From: Erysipelothrix sp. UBA3383
GTDB lineage: Bacteria > Bacillota_I > Bacilli_A > Erysipelotrichales > Erysipelotrichaceae
DNA: 6,827 bases
Assembly: GCA_002358955.1 (NCBI GenBank)
Contig: DEPV01000058.1
Coordinates: 1-6,827, forward strand
Direction: 5' to 3'
In this document: piece after piece, positions 1 through 5,739 of the stretch
Layout of the letters: each line of letters opens with the position of its first letter
Numbering within the stretch: the first letter of the stretch is position 1
The notes under the pieces: model-generated
Database searches by the model: none
What the model saw: only the letters and a program-made list of their open reading frames with translations
Told to the model about the DNA's origin: nothing
Translations under genes and position numbers: made by a program

Positions 1-605
1 ACTTCTGTACTACCGTAATCTTTTCCTGCAAGTCGTGAAGCGGGTTGTAAATCATCAACTAGAATGTAGTTATGCGCTTCATCATAAACACGCTCATCAA
101 AACTAACACCCAATACTTGAAGTAGTACCAAGTCTGCTTTAGGTGTCCCGTCCTCATTAGGTACAGGTACATGTTGTAACAACTTCACTTCAAAACTAAT
201 CTCAGCCAGATCAACAGTCGGTGTACTAATGATCTTAGAATCTCTTAAAGGTATCCCAAGCAGATCAACTTCACTGACACCATAGTCTAAAGACTCATCG
301 GAAGACTTATTAACCATATCTAGATTCATGATACTGGAGCTGTGAATAACCGCTTCTTTTTCACGCAGGATATTTCTTAGTGTATCTTTATTACCTGCTT
401 TTTTCTGTACAAAGGAAATACTTAAGACATCCCTTGCTACAATATTAAAGTAACTAAAGGGTGCTAAATTGATTGAACCATCCTTATTCTTTGTACTTAC
501 CCATGCAATTGGTCGTGGAATGATTGATCCCGTCAATATTTTACGTTTATCCTTATTACTTATCTCATTAAAATCTTTAAATATTATCTTTTTACGCTCT
601 TCCAT
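1..605 (-). CDS. Flavin reductase-like FMN-binding protein (partial, C-terminus outside window)
   Basis: The minus-strand frame opens at ATG 603-605 and stays open to the window edge, giving 201 residues of an incomplete protein. A strong AAGGAGG ribosome binding site (614-620) lies 8 nt before the ATG and fixes the start. Visible family signatures are PRPIAWVST (about residues 30-38) followed by an NLAPFSYFN segment (46-54), the conserved FMN-contacting N-terminal part of the flavin reductase-like domain (split-barrel flavoprotein family, including flavoredoxin). KDTLRNI (73-79), YGVSEVDLLGI (108-118) and, near the break, PASRLAGKDYG (188-198) also fit; the last corresponds to the usual RLGG-x-Y motif, with Ala replacing one Gly. 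Known members bind FMN and are cytoplasmic; some reduce flavin with NAD(P)H, others only carry electrons, so substrate and partner are unknown. It is transcribed divergently from the amino acid permease. Only a few C-terminal residues appear to be missing. The family call is firm; the specific role is not. Confidence 0.88.
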   Translation of the reverse strand, partial: MEERKKIIFKDFNEISNKDKRKILTGSIIPRPIAWVSTKNKDGSINLAPFSYFNIVARDVLSISFVQKKAGNKDTLRNILREKEAVIHSSSIMNLDMVNKSSDESLDYGVSEVDLLGIPLRDSKIISTPTVDLAEISFEVKLLQHVPVPNEDGTPKADLVLLQVLGVSFDERVYDEAHNYILVDDLQPASRLAGKDYGSTE

Positions 606-625
606 ATTACCTACCTCCTTACTCT

Positions 626-653
626 GTTATACCATTCTATTTTATTTTGAAAA
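626..653 (-). promoter_or_regulatory. Candidate promoter for the flavin reductase gene
   Basis: On the minus strand there is TTTTCA (648-653), a 16-nt spacer, then TATAAC (626-631) preceded by TGG, an extended -10 element. The -35 matches the consensus at 4 of 6 positions. Transcription would start near 619, almost at the ribosome binding site (614-620), leaving a very short leader. This is a consensus match by eye only. Confidence 0.35.
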
Positions 654-657
654 CACA

Positions 658-690
658 CTTAGGACAAGGTATATGCTTATTTGTCTTAAG
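658..690. repeat. 10-bp inverted repeat in divergent promoter region (possible operator)
   Basis: CTTAGGACAA (658-667) and TTGTCTTAAG (681-690) are complementary over all 10 positions if one G-T pair is allowed, with 13 nt between the arms. The dyad lies midway between the divergent flavin reductase and permease genes. It also overlaps a possible plus-strand promoter, TTGAAA (647-652) with a 17-nt spacer and TATATG (670-675). There is no T-tract after either arm, so an operator is more likely than a terminator. The binding protein is unknown. Confidence 0.55.
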
Positions 691-701
691 GATGATTGCT
701 A

Positions 702-730
702 TTGAAATAAGACTCGCTTATACTTATAGA
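702..730 (+). promoter_or_regulatory. Candidate promoter for the amino acid permease
   Basis: TTGAAA (702-707), a 17-nt spacer and TATAGA (725-730) match sigma-70/SigA consensus elements at 5 of 6 positions each. The expected start near 737 would give a leader of under 20 nt before the GTG at 754. An upstream alternative (TTGAAA 647-652, TATATG 670-675) overlaps the dyad at 658-690, and both could be used. Assigned by eye. Confidence 0.4.
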
Positions 731-753
731 AGTGAAAAGAGATGTGATACAAC

Positions 754-2091
754 GTGGAAAAAGAAACTAAAAAATTCGGTCTTTTTACCAGTATTTCAAT
801 GATCGGTGGAATCGTCATTGGCTCTGGTATCTTCTTTAAGACTGATGACATTCTCGTTGCAACAGGGGGATCTGTTTATCTTGGTGTACTGTTGTGGATT
901 ATAGGTGCTGGCGGCATCATTTTTGGTGGTTTAAGTGTTAGTGAATATGCTAAACAAAGTGGTGCTGCAGGTGGTTTAATTACATATTGTGAAATGGCTT
1001 GGGGTAAAACCTGGGGCTTTTTAGCAGGCTGGTTTCAAATTATATTTTATTTCCCTGCCATCATTGCAATATTATCGTGGATCGGGTCTATTTATTTAGG
1101 CTTACTCTTTGGCATTGATAATCCATTAGACGCCCGTATTTGGATCACAAGTTTACTGATCATTGTTTTCTTCTTTGTTTTAAATATTGTTCAAACAATG
1201 CTTGCTTCAAAGATTCAAAACCTTGGTTTAGTTGTAAAAATGGCAGCCTTAATTATTTTATCAATTATTGGAATTACAATGGGGAGTCCTTCAAACTTTA
1301 CAATAGCCCCTGTAAAACCGGGTACCAGTAACTTATTTGCAGGACTGATAGCATGTGCCTTCTCATTTGACGGCTGGTTTGTAGCACCATCCATTGCTCA
1401 TGAGTTAAAAAATCCAACACGCGATTTACCACGTGCCCTGGTCATTGCACCAATTTTAATCCTATTTGTATACCTGAGTTACTTCATTGGTATCAACATG
1501 ATGTTAGGACCTGAAATGGTCATGCAACTGGGAGACGGTAGTGTAGGGTACATCGTTAACCAACTCTTTGGTTCAGTAGGAACTAACATTGTCTATGTTC
1601 TTGTTATTATATCAGTACTTGCTGCAGTTAACGGACTTGTACTTGGCTATCTACGCATGCCTTATGCACTTGCTATCAGGGATGAATTTCCTAAGAGTGA
1701 GTGGTTTAAGAAACTGCATCCAAAGTATGACATTTCTCTAGGTTCAGCAGGATTAGGATTTATTCTAGTTATCTTGTGGATGAGTCTTCACGCTTTAAGT
1801 CAGTATGAAATACAAGTACTTGGTTTAAAGTTTGCAGGCCTTCAAATCGATAACATGCCAATTGTTCTTACATACTTTTTCTTTGTTAGTTTGTATGTGT
1901 ATCTGATACCAAAACACATTAAGGATAAGAAATGGCTGAAGTTAATTCCACCTGTATTAGGGACACTGGGTGCATGCCTTGTCATCTATGGTGGTATGTC
2001 TCAAGAGAATGCTCTCATCTATTTCTTTATATCATTCATAGCGATTGCTATTGGAGCGATTATTAAACCTAAAACAACGACACAATCGTAA
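754..2091 (+). CDS. APC-superfamily amino acid permease, SteT/LAT-like, 12 TM
   Basis: This 445-residue integral membrane protein probably takes up or exchanges amino acids across the cytoplasmic membrane. The APC hallmark IGSGIF (residues 22-27) breaks helix 1, and AFSFDGWF (202-209) sits in helix 6 at the expected substrate-site unwinding. TGGS...GGLSVSEYA (37-66) and WGFLAGWFQI (87-96) resemble, from memory, the Bacillus Ser/Thr exchanger SteT and L-type transporters. Hydrophobic stretches near 11-28, 39-62, 85-118 (two helices), 128-150, 155-177, 192-212, 228-250, 276-300, 331-350, 365-386, 396-413 and 418-437 fit 12 helices. Start choice: an in-frame TGA at 745-747 excludes the ATG at 742, leaving GTG 754 as first start; the next ATG (799) would cut into helix 1. 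The ribosome binding site is weak (AAGAGA, 737-742). The substrate cannot be read from sequence. It appears monocistronic, ending inside its own terminator. Confidence 0.9.
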   Translation: MEKETKKFGLFTSISMIGGIVIGSGIFFKTDDILVATGGSVYLGVLLWIIGAGGIIFGGLSVSEYAKQSGAAGGLITYCEMAWGKTWGFLAGWFQIIFYFPAIIAILSWIGSIYLGLLFGIDNPLDARIWITSLLIIVFFFVLNIVQTMLASKIQNLGLVVKMAALIILSIIGITMGSPSNFTIAPVKPGTSNLFAGLIACAFSFDGWFVAPSIAHELKNPTRDLPRALVIAPILILFVYLSYFIGINMMLGPEMVMQLGDGSVGYIVNQLFGSVGTNIVYVLVIISVLAAVNGLVLGYLRMPYALAIRDEFPKSEWFKKLHPKYDISLGSAGLGFILVILWMSLHALSQYEIQVLGLKFAGLQIDNMPIVLTYFFFVSLYVYLIPKHIKDKKWLKLIPPVLGTLGACLVIYGGMSQENALIYFFISFIAIAIGAIIKPKTTTQS

Positions 2092-2112
2092 ATGATCGTG
2101 TCGTTGTTTTTT
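2071..2112 (+). terminator. Rho-independent terminator between convergent genes, overlapping the permease stop
   Basis: A 13-bp stem pairs 2071-2083 with 2098-2110 (core ACAACGACAC/GTGTCGTTGT). One A/C mismatch and three inner pairs follow, closing on loop GTAAAT (2088-2093). A run of six T (2107-2112) follows. The permease stop TAA (2089-2091) lies in the loop, so the hairpin's left arm encodes the last permease residues. The convergent mutase gene stops at 2114, so the hairpin may also terminate that transcript, although the minus-strand U-run is only four bases. Confidence 0.85.
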
Positions 2113-2113
2113 A

Positions 2114-3505
2114 TTATAATGATAAGAAGTCTTCAGCTTCTACAATGAGTTTTAAAGTACCCTCTAGTGTTGGTGATTCTGCAAAGATTCTTAATAGTGG
2201 TTCTGTTCCTGAGAAACGCATGGAGATCCATGAACCATCTGTAAAGTAAGCTTTATAACCATCCATATAACTGATATGATCCAACTCTTTTGTATAGCTT
2301 GGTGTCTCTTTCTTAGTAAAGAGTGTATCTAATATTTCATCTTTCTTATCCTGTGAGAAACTGTATGAGCGTTCTTCATTATAAAGACTTCCATACTCTT
2401 CATACAATTCATTAACAAGTTGCCCAATCTTCTTACCTGTTACACTCACCATTTCAACTAGTAACATTGCTGCAAAGATTCCATCTTTACCTTTAATGTG
2501 TCCTGAGATTGTTAAACCACCACTGGACTCACCACCGATAATTGCATTGTGTTTGTCCATGTTTTCAGTAATGTGTTTAAACCCTACTGGAGTTTCGATT
2601 GCATATTGTCCGTGTTTCTCAGCAATACGATCTAAGAGGTGCGTTGTGGATAAGTTACGTACTGCAGGTCCACTCCATCCTTTTTCAACCAATAAGTATT
2701 CATAGATTAGTGCTAGTAATAAGTTTGGATGAATAAAACGCCCATTCTCATCAATGATACCAATACGGTCAGCATCACCATCCGTAGCAATACCCATATC
2801 ATAGTGTTCTTCTTGAACTAAGGTACTCAGTTTTTGCAGTGTTGAGGATTCTGGTGAAGGCAGTTTTCCTCCAAATAAAGTATCATGTCGATCATTAATA
2901 ATATCCACATCACAACGTGTTGTATTTAATAGGATAGAAAGTGATGTTTTAGAAACTCCATACATTGTATCAACAACAACTTTAAGTCCTGCGTTTTTAA
3001 TTGCATCAACATCAACAAAATCTAAAATTGCATCCAAGTATTTATTTTGTGGATTAATCATTTGAATCAAGCCTTGATCTAATGCTACATCAAAATCCAT
3101 AACCTTCACATTAACACCTGCATCAATATTTCTTTGAAGTGCTTCTGTTGTTACCTCAGTTGCATCACGTCCACCTTTAGTAAATACCTTAACTCCATTG
3201 TAAATAGCAGGGTTATGACTTGCTGTAACTGCCAAACCATAATCAAGATCCATATCTGCTACCGTATGCATAATTAGTGGTGTTGGTGCTGCTTTATCCA
3301 GTAGATAAACAGTAACATCATTAGCTGCAAAGACCTCTGCAAGCCAGTGCGATGCTAAGTCTGATAGAAAGCGACGATCATACCCAATAACAATCTCCTT
3401 ACGATCAAGTTCCTGAACGACAGCTTGTGCTAATATTTGAACATTACGTTTAGTAAACCCTTCAGCGATAATTGCTCGCCAACCCCCTGTACCAAATGAA
3501 ACCAT
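2114..3505 (-). CDS. Phosphoglucomutase/phosphomannomutase-family protein
   Basis: This 463-residue cytoplasmic enzyme belongs to the alpha-D-phosphohexomutase superfamily, which interconverts sugar 1- and 6-phosphates through a phosphoserine and a bisphosphate intermediate. All four signatures are present in order. GTGGWR (5-10) is the N-terminal substrate loop. TASHNP (94-99) carries the phosphorylated Ser96. TDGDADR (241-247) is the Mg2+ loop with Asp242, 244 and 246. GGESSGG (324-330) is the sugar-specificity loop. RFSGTEP (430-436) is the C-terminal phosphate-binding loop. Length is normal for the bacterial mannomutase/glucomutase and glucosamine mutase group and shorter than the roughly 570-residue Bacillus PgcA type. 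The start is ATG 3503-3505 behind AAGGAGG (3510-3516), with a short 4-nt gap. The stop is TAA at 2114-2116. It is convergent with the permease and divergent from the helicase, probably monocistronic. Glucose versus mannose versus glucosamine phosphate preference cannot be decided from motifs; the S-S-G loop departs from the common GEXSGH/G form. Confidence 0.93.
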   Translation of the reverse strand: MVSFGTGGWRAIIAEGFTKRNVQILAQAVVQELDRKEIVIGYDRRFLSDLASHWLAEVFAANDVTVYLLDKAAPTPLIMHTVADMDLDYGLAVTASHNPAIYNGVKVFTKGGRDATEVTTEALQRNIDAGVNVKVMDFDVALDQGLIQMINPQNKYLDAILDFVDVDAIKNAGLKVVVDTMYGVSKTSLSILLNTTRCDVDIINDRHDTLFGGKLPSPESSTLQKLSTLVQEEHYDMGIATDGDADRIGIIDENGRFIHPNLLLALIYEYLLVEKGWSGPAVRNLSTTHLLDRIAEKHGQYAIETPVGFKHITENMDKHNAIIGGESSGGLTISGHIKGKDGIFAAMLLVEMVSVTGKKIGQLVNELYEEYGSLYNEERSYSFSQDKKDEILDTLFTKKETPSYTKELDHISYMDGYKAYFTDGSWISMRFSGTEPLLRIFAESPTLEGTLKLIVEAEDFLSL

Positions 3506-3540
3506 AAGTCCTCCTTATATAAACCCCTATTTGATATTTC

Positions 3541-3569
3541 ATTATAGCTTAAGTATCTATAATTATCGG
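3541..3569 (-). promoter_or_regulatory. Candidate promoter for the mutase gene
   Basis: On the minus strand a perfect TATAAT (3541-3546) lies 17 nt from CCGATA (3564-3569), a poor -35 (3 of 6). Transcription would begin near 3534, leaving a leader of about 30 nt that includes the ribosome binding site. The left arm of an inverted repeat (3550-3558) falls inside the spacer, a position where a bound protein could block RNA polymerase. Confidence 0.5.
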
Positions 3570-3619
3570 GTGTTATGATTAAAATAACAAGATAGTTCTA
3601 GTTTAACTTAAGATACTTA
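3550..3619. repeat. 9-bp inverted repeat spanning the mutase/helicase divergent region
   Basis: TAAGTATCT (3550-3558) and AGATACTTA (3611-3619) are exact reverse complements separated by 52 nt. Each arm adjoins or overlaps a CTTAAG palindrome (3548-3553 and 3607-3612). The left arm lies between the -35 and -10 of the likely mutase promoter. Paired operator half-sites or looping sites are possible, but a chance match in AT-rich DNA cannot be excluded. Confidence 0.4.
3571..3589. repeat. Short dyad TGTTAT-N7-ATAACA
   Basis: A 6-bp inverted repeat (3571-3576 and 3584-3589) with a 7-nt centre lies just upstream of the mutase -35 element, between the arms of the larger 3550-3619 repeat. Its size and symmetry suit a small dimeric repressor or activator. 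No T-tract follows, so it is not a terminator. The regulator is unknown. Confidence 0.35.
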
Positions 3620-3661
3620 TGTTTACTCACCACTGTGTATCAATATTTAAAGCCTTGATTA

Positions 3662-3670
3662 TGGTACAAT
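3662..3670 (+). promoter_or_regulatory. Extended -10 promoter for the helicase operon
   Basis: TATGGTACAAT (3660-3670) contains the extended -10 TG-n motif (3662-3664) and a TACAAT hexamer (3665-3670). No good -35 is found at 17 nt (AATATT, 3642-3647), which is common for extended -10 promoters. Transcription would start near 3677, giving a leader of about 15 nt before the ATG at 3692. Confidence 0.55.
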
Positions 3671-3691
3671 ATAACAAGAAATGAGGCGCTT

Positions 3692-5020
3692 ATGCTATTT
3701 AAAGAATTAGAACTTAATCAAAACATATTAAAGGCCATCGAAGATGTTGGCTATACATCAACAACAGAAATCCAAACTCAAGCCATCCCAGTTATTATGA
3801 AGGGTCGCGATGTGATTGGTATTGCTCAAACAGGAACGGGTAAAACAGCTGCTTTTGTCCTACCGGTATTGAATCAATTCGTACAGGATAAAACAGCGGG
3901 CAACGGACAATTAAAGTGTCTGATCTTAGCTCCTACACGAGAGTTAGCAAACCAAATTCATGATAACATTGTCGAGTACACTAAGTACATGAATGTGAAG
4001 TCCACCGTAATCTTTGGTGGTGTTAAACAGGGTCGTCAAGTCGAAGCCATCAAACAGGGAATTGATATCCTTGTTGCTACACCCGGTCGCTTGGATGACT
4101 TAATGAAACAACGTCACGTTAGCTTACGCCATGTTAACGTCTTAGTACTTGATGAGGCAGACCGCATGCTAGATATGGGATTCATACACGATGTAGAACA
4201 AATCGTGAAACGCATCCCCAACAAACGTCAAACACTATTATTTACTGCAACCTTCCCTAAGAGCATTGAGAATGTTGCCAACCGCTACTTACACAAACCT
4301 GTAACAGTATCTGTTACACCAGTATCATCAACAACAGAAACTGTAGAACAATCCATCTATTATTTAGACCGTGTTAACAAGGTGAATCTCTTAGTTGATA
4401 TCATCAAGAGTAGACCCGGTGACTCGGTTCTAGTATTCTGTCGTACCAAACACAATGTAGACCGTGTTGTAAAACATTTAAAACGCATGGGGGTTACTGC
4501 TGAAGGTTTACACAGTAACAAATCACAGAATGCACGAGAGCGTGCTTTAAACCAACTGATGGACTATAAAATTCAAGTTTTAGTCGCTACAGACATTGCA
4601 GCACGAGGCATCGACATCCATGAACTGGGCCTTGTCATCAACTTTGAAATGCCAGACACACCTGAAGCCTACGTTCACCGTATTGGCCGTACAGGACGCG
4701 CTAAAGCAGCAGGTGAAGCCATTTCCTTTGTAGACTTCTCAGAACAAGATATGGTACGCCGTATTGAACGTGTTACCAAACAAAGCATACCTGTTATCAA
4801 AGACCATCCTTATCCTTTAGTGGATACAACCATCCGCAAACCTAAAGGGGGGCAAGGTGGTAACAGACAACAAGGCAATAAGGGCAAAGGTCAACACAAT
4901 ACCAAACCCCGCCAAGAACGTAAGAACTACAGCCACCACAAACCTAAGACAATTCAAGTGGGACTGGATGGCCAAGAAAGAAAACCAAGACGAAAGAAAA
5001 TATTCTATAAGAATAAGTAG
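3692..5020 (+). CDS. DEAD-box ATP-dependent RNA helicase, RhlE-like
   Basis: This 442-residue cytoplasmic protein has the complete two-RecA-domain DEAD-box core and should unwind short RNA duplexes with ATP, for example in ribosome assembly, mRNA turnover or cold growth. Motifs in order: Q motif GYTSTTEIQTQAIP (20-33), I AQTGTGKT (45-52), Ia PTRELA (81-86), GG (109-110), Ib TPGR (130-133), II DEAD (154-157), III TAT (185-187, usually SAT, a conservative change), IV VLVFCRTK (246-253), V ATDIAARGID (299-308) and VI HRIGRTGRA (329-337). EADRMLDMGFIHDV (155-168) and the short N-terminus are RhlE-like. Residues 382-442 form a low-complexity tail with about 20 Lys/Arg and 3 acidic residues, suited to nonspecific RNA binding. 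The start is ATG 3692, five bases after GAGG (3683-3686). It is the first gene of a two-gene unit with the membrane HTH gene, 7 nt downstream. Confidence 0.95.
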   Translation: MLFKELELNQNILKAIEDVGYTSTTEIQTQAIPVIMKGRDVIGIAQTGTGKTAAFVLPVLNQFVQDKTAGNGQLKCLILAPTRELANQIHDNIVEYTKYMNVKSTVIFGGVKQGRQVEAIKQGIDILVATPGRLDDLMKQRHVSLRHVNVLVLDEADRMLDMGFIHDVEQIVKRIPNKRQTLLFTATFPKSIENVANRYLHKPVTVSVTPVSSTTETVEQSIYYLDRVNKVNLLVDIIKSRPGDSVLVFCRTKHNVDRVVKHLKRMGVTAEGLHSNKSQNARERALNQLMDYKIQVLVATDIAARGIDIHELGLVINFEMPDTPEAYVHRIGRTGRAKAAGEAISFVDFSEQDMVRRIERVTKQSIPVIKDHPYPLVDTTIRKPKGGQGGNRQQGNKGKGQHNTKPRQERKNYSHHKPKTIQVGLDGQERKPRRKKIFYKNK

Positions 5021-5027
5021 GTGAACC

Positions 5028-5657
5028 ATGGAAGAATACAGTATCGGTACAAATATTAAAAACCTTCGTGTTAAGCATGATATGACACATGAAGAACTCG
5101 CTTCAAAACTCAACATTCCTGTTAATGTTTTAGAGGATTGGGAAATTGATTATGGGGGTCCCAATGGTGATCAAATGATGCATCTTGTGGACATCTTTAA
5201 TGTTAGTTATAACCAGTTAGCAGGCCGTGTTAACAAGACGGTATGGAGTACTGCAGATATCTTAACCATGCTTCCTTTAGCACTGGGTATCTTCATGTTT
5301 TTCCAACCCTTATTATTGGATGGAACAACACCTGTTGTGAAGTATTCTATTTTAAACATCATTGTCAACTTCTGGGGACATCCATCTCCAGGTACAGTTG
5401 TCCTTCTACTTTCTATATTAAGTAGTTTTGGATTCACTTTCTTATTAGTCATGATGTTTCTAACACGTCAAAACCCAAAACAATATCAGTACTTTGGTAA
5501 TGCGTCTGTATTACTGATCAGTGTTTTATTAGCAGTGATTACAGTGGGACTGGGAGGTCTTATCATCATGAACTATACAGCAAGTATTCAAACCTATTTA
5601 TTCATGCTATGTGGAAGTTTACCAACAGTCTTCTACTTACGATTTAAAAACGCCTAG
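5028..5657 (+). CDS. XRE-family HTH protein with four predicted membrane helices, function unknown
   Basis: I do not recognise a named homologue for this 209-residue protein. Residues about 5-66 look like an XRE/Cro-C1 helix-turn-helix: IGTNIKNLRVKHDMTHEELASKL, then VLEDWEID in place of the usual SxWERG, then DIFNVSYNQLAG in the position of the common LFNVSLDEL ending. The rest is hydrophobic, with likely membrane helices near 77-97, 122-145, 158-182 and 186-205. Positive charges in the 146-157 loop (TRQNPKQYQYFG) and at the C-terminus (RFKNA) agree with both ends being cytoplasmic. The segment at 98-121 would be the main external loop. A membrane-anchored regulator is inferred; DNA binding is unproven and the putative recognition-helix region (PVNVLEDWE) is unusual. 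The start is ATG 5028; its AGGTGA ribosome binding site (5019-5024) overlaps the helicase stop TAG (5018-5020), implying translational coupling. The stop TAG lies in the terminator stem. Confidence 0.8.
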   Translation: MEEYSIGTNIKNLRVKHDMTHEELASKLNIPVNVLEDWEIDYGGPNGDQMMHLVDIFNVSYNQLAGRVNKTVWSTADILTMLPLALGIFMFFQPLLLDGTTPVVKYSILNIIVNFWGHPSPGTVVLLLSILSSFGFTFLLVMMFLTRQNPKQYQYFGNASVLLISVLLAVITVGLGGLIIMNYTASIQTYLFMLCGSLPTVFYLRFKNA

Positions 5658-5676
5658 ACACCTAGGCTTTCTTTTT
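5646..5676 (+). terminator. Rho-independent terminator ending the helicase/HTH operon
   Basis: GCCTAG (5652-5657) pairs with CTAGGC (5662-5667) around the tetraloop ACAC. Outer A-T pairs (5648-5650 with 5668-5670) are possible across one bulged C. The T-rich run TTTCTTTTT (5668-5676) follows. The stop codon TAG (5655-5657) of the HTH gene is inside the left arm. It separates this unit from the downstream oxidoreductase. Confidence 0.8.
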
Positions 5677-5705
5677 GCGCTAAAGTAGTATTTAAGCATT
5701 AATTT

Positions 5706-5714
5706 TGTTATTCT
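5706..5714 (+). promoter_or_regulatory. Possible extended -10 promoter for the oxidoreductase gene
   Basis: TGT (5706-5708) followed by TATTCT (5709-5714) forms an extended -10 element without a recognisable -35 (TAGTAT at 5686-5691 is poor). A start near 5721 would leave a leader of about 20 nt before the ATG at 5740. A promoter is expected here because a terminator lies just upstream, but this particular match is weak. Confidence 0.3.
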
Positions 5715-5739
5715 AGAGTCAAGAAAAGGCAGGTATATT

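Noticed and set aside
658..690. Dyad interpreted as a terminator or riboswitch element
   Set aside because: No T-run follows on either strand and the predicted leaders of both flanking genes are too short for a riboswitch or T-box.
469..705. Plus-strand open frame of 78 codons
   Set aside because: It lies antisense to the well-supported flavin reductase N-terminus and crosses its promoter region; the translation shows no family motif and has no ribosome binding site.
742..753. Alternative permease start at ATG 742 with TGA read as Trp
   Set aside because: This would need a code-4 organism, yet all tryptophans elsewhere are TGG and no gene contains internal TGA.
3570..3590. Rex-type operator (TTGTTAA-N4-TTAACAA) at the inner dyad
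   Set aside because: The arms are GTGTTAT and ATAACAA with a 7-nt centre; spacing and half-site sequence differ from the Rex consensus.
4817..5116. Minus-strand open frame of 99 codons across the helicase/HTH junction
   Set aside because: It is antisense to the basic helicase tail and the start of the HTH gene; hydrophobic codons arise from the complement of Lys/Arg/Asn-rich sequence. No ribosome binding site was found.
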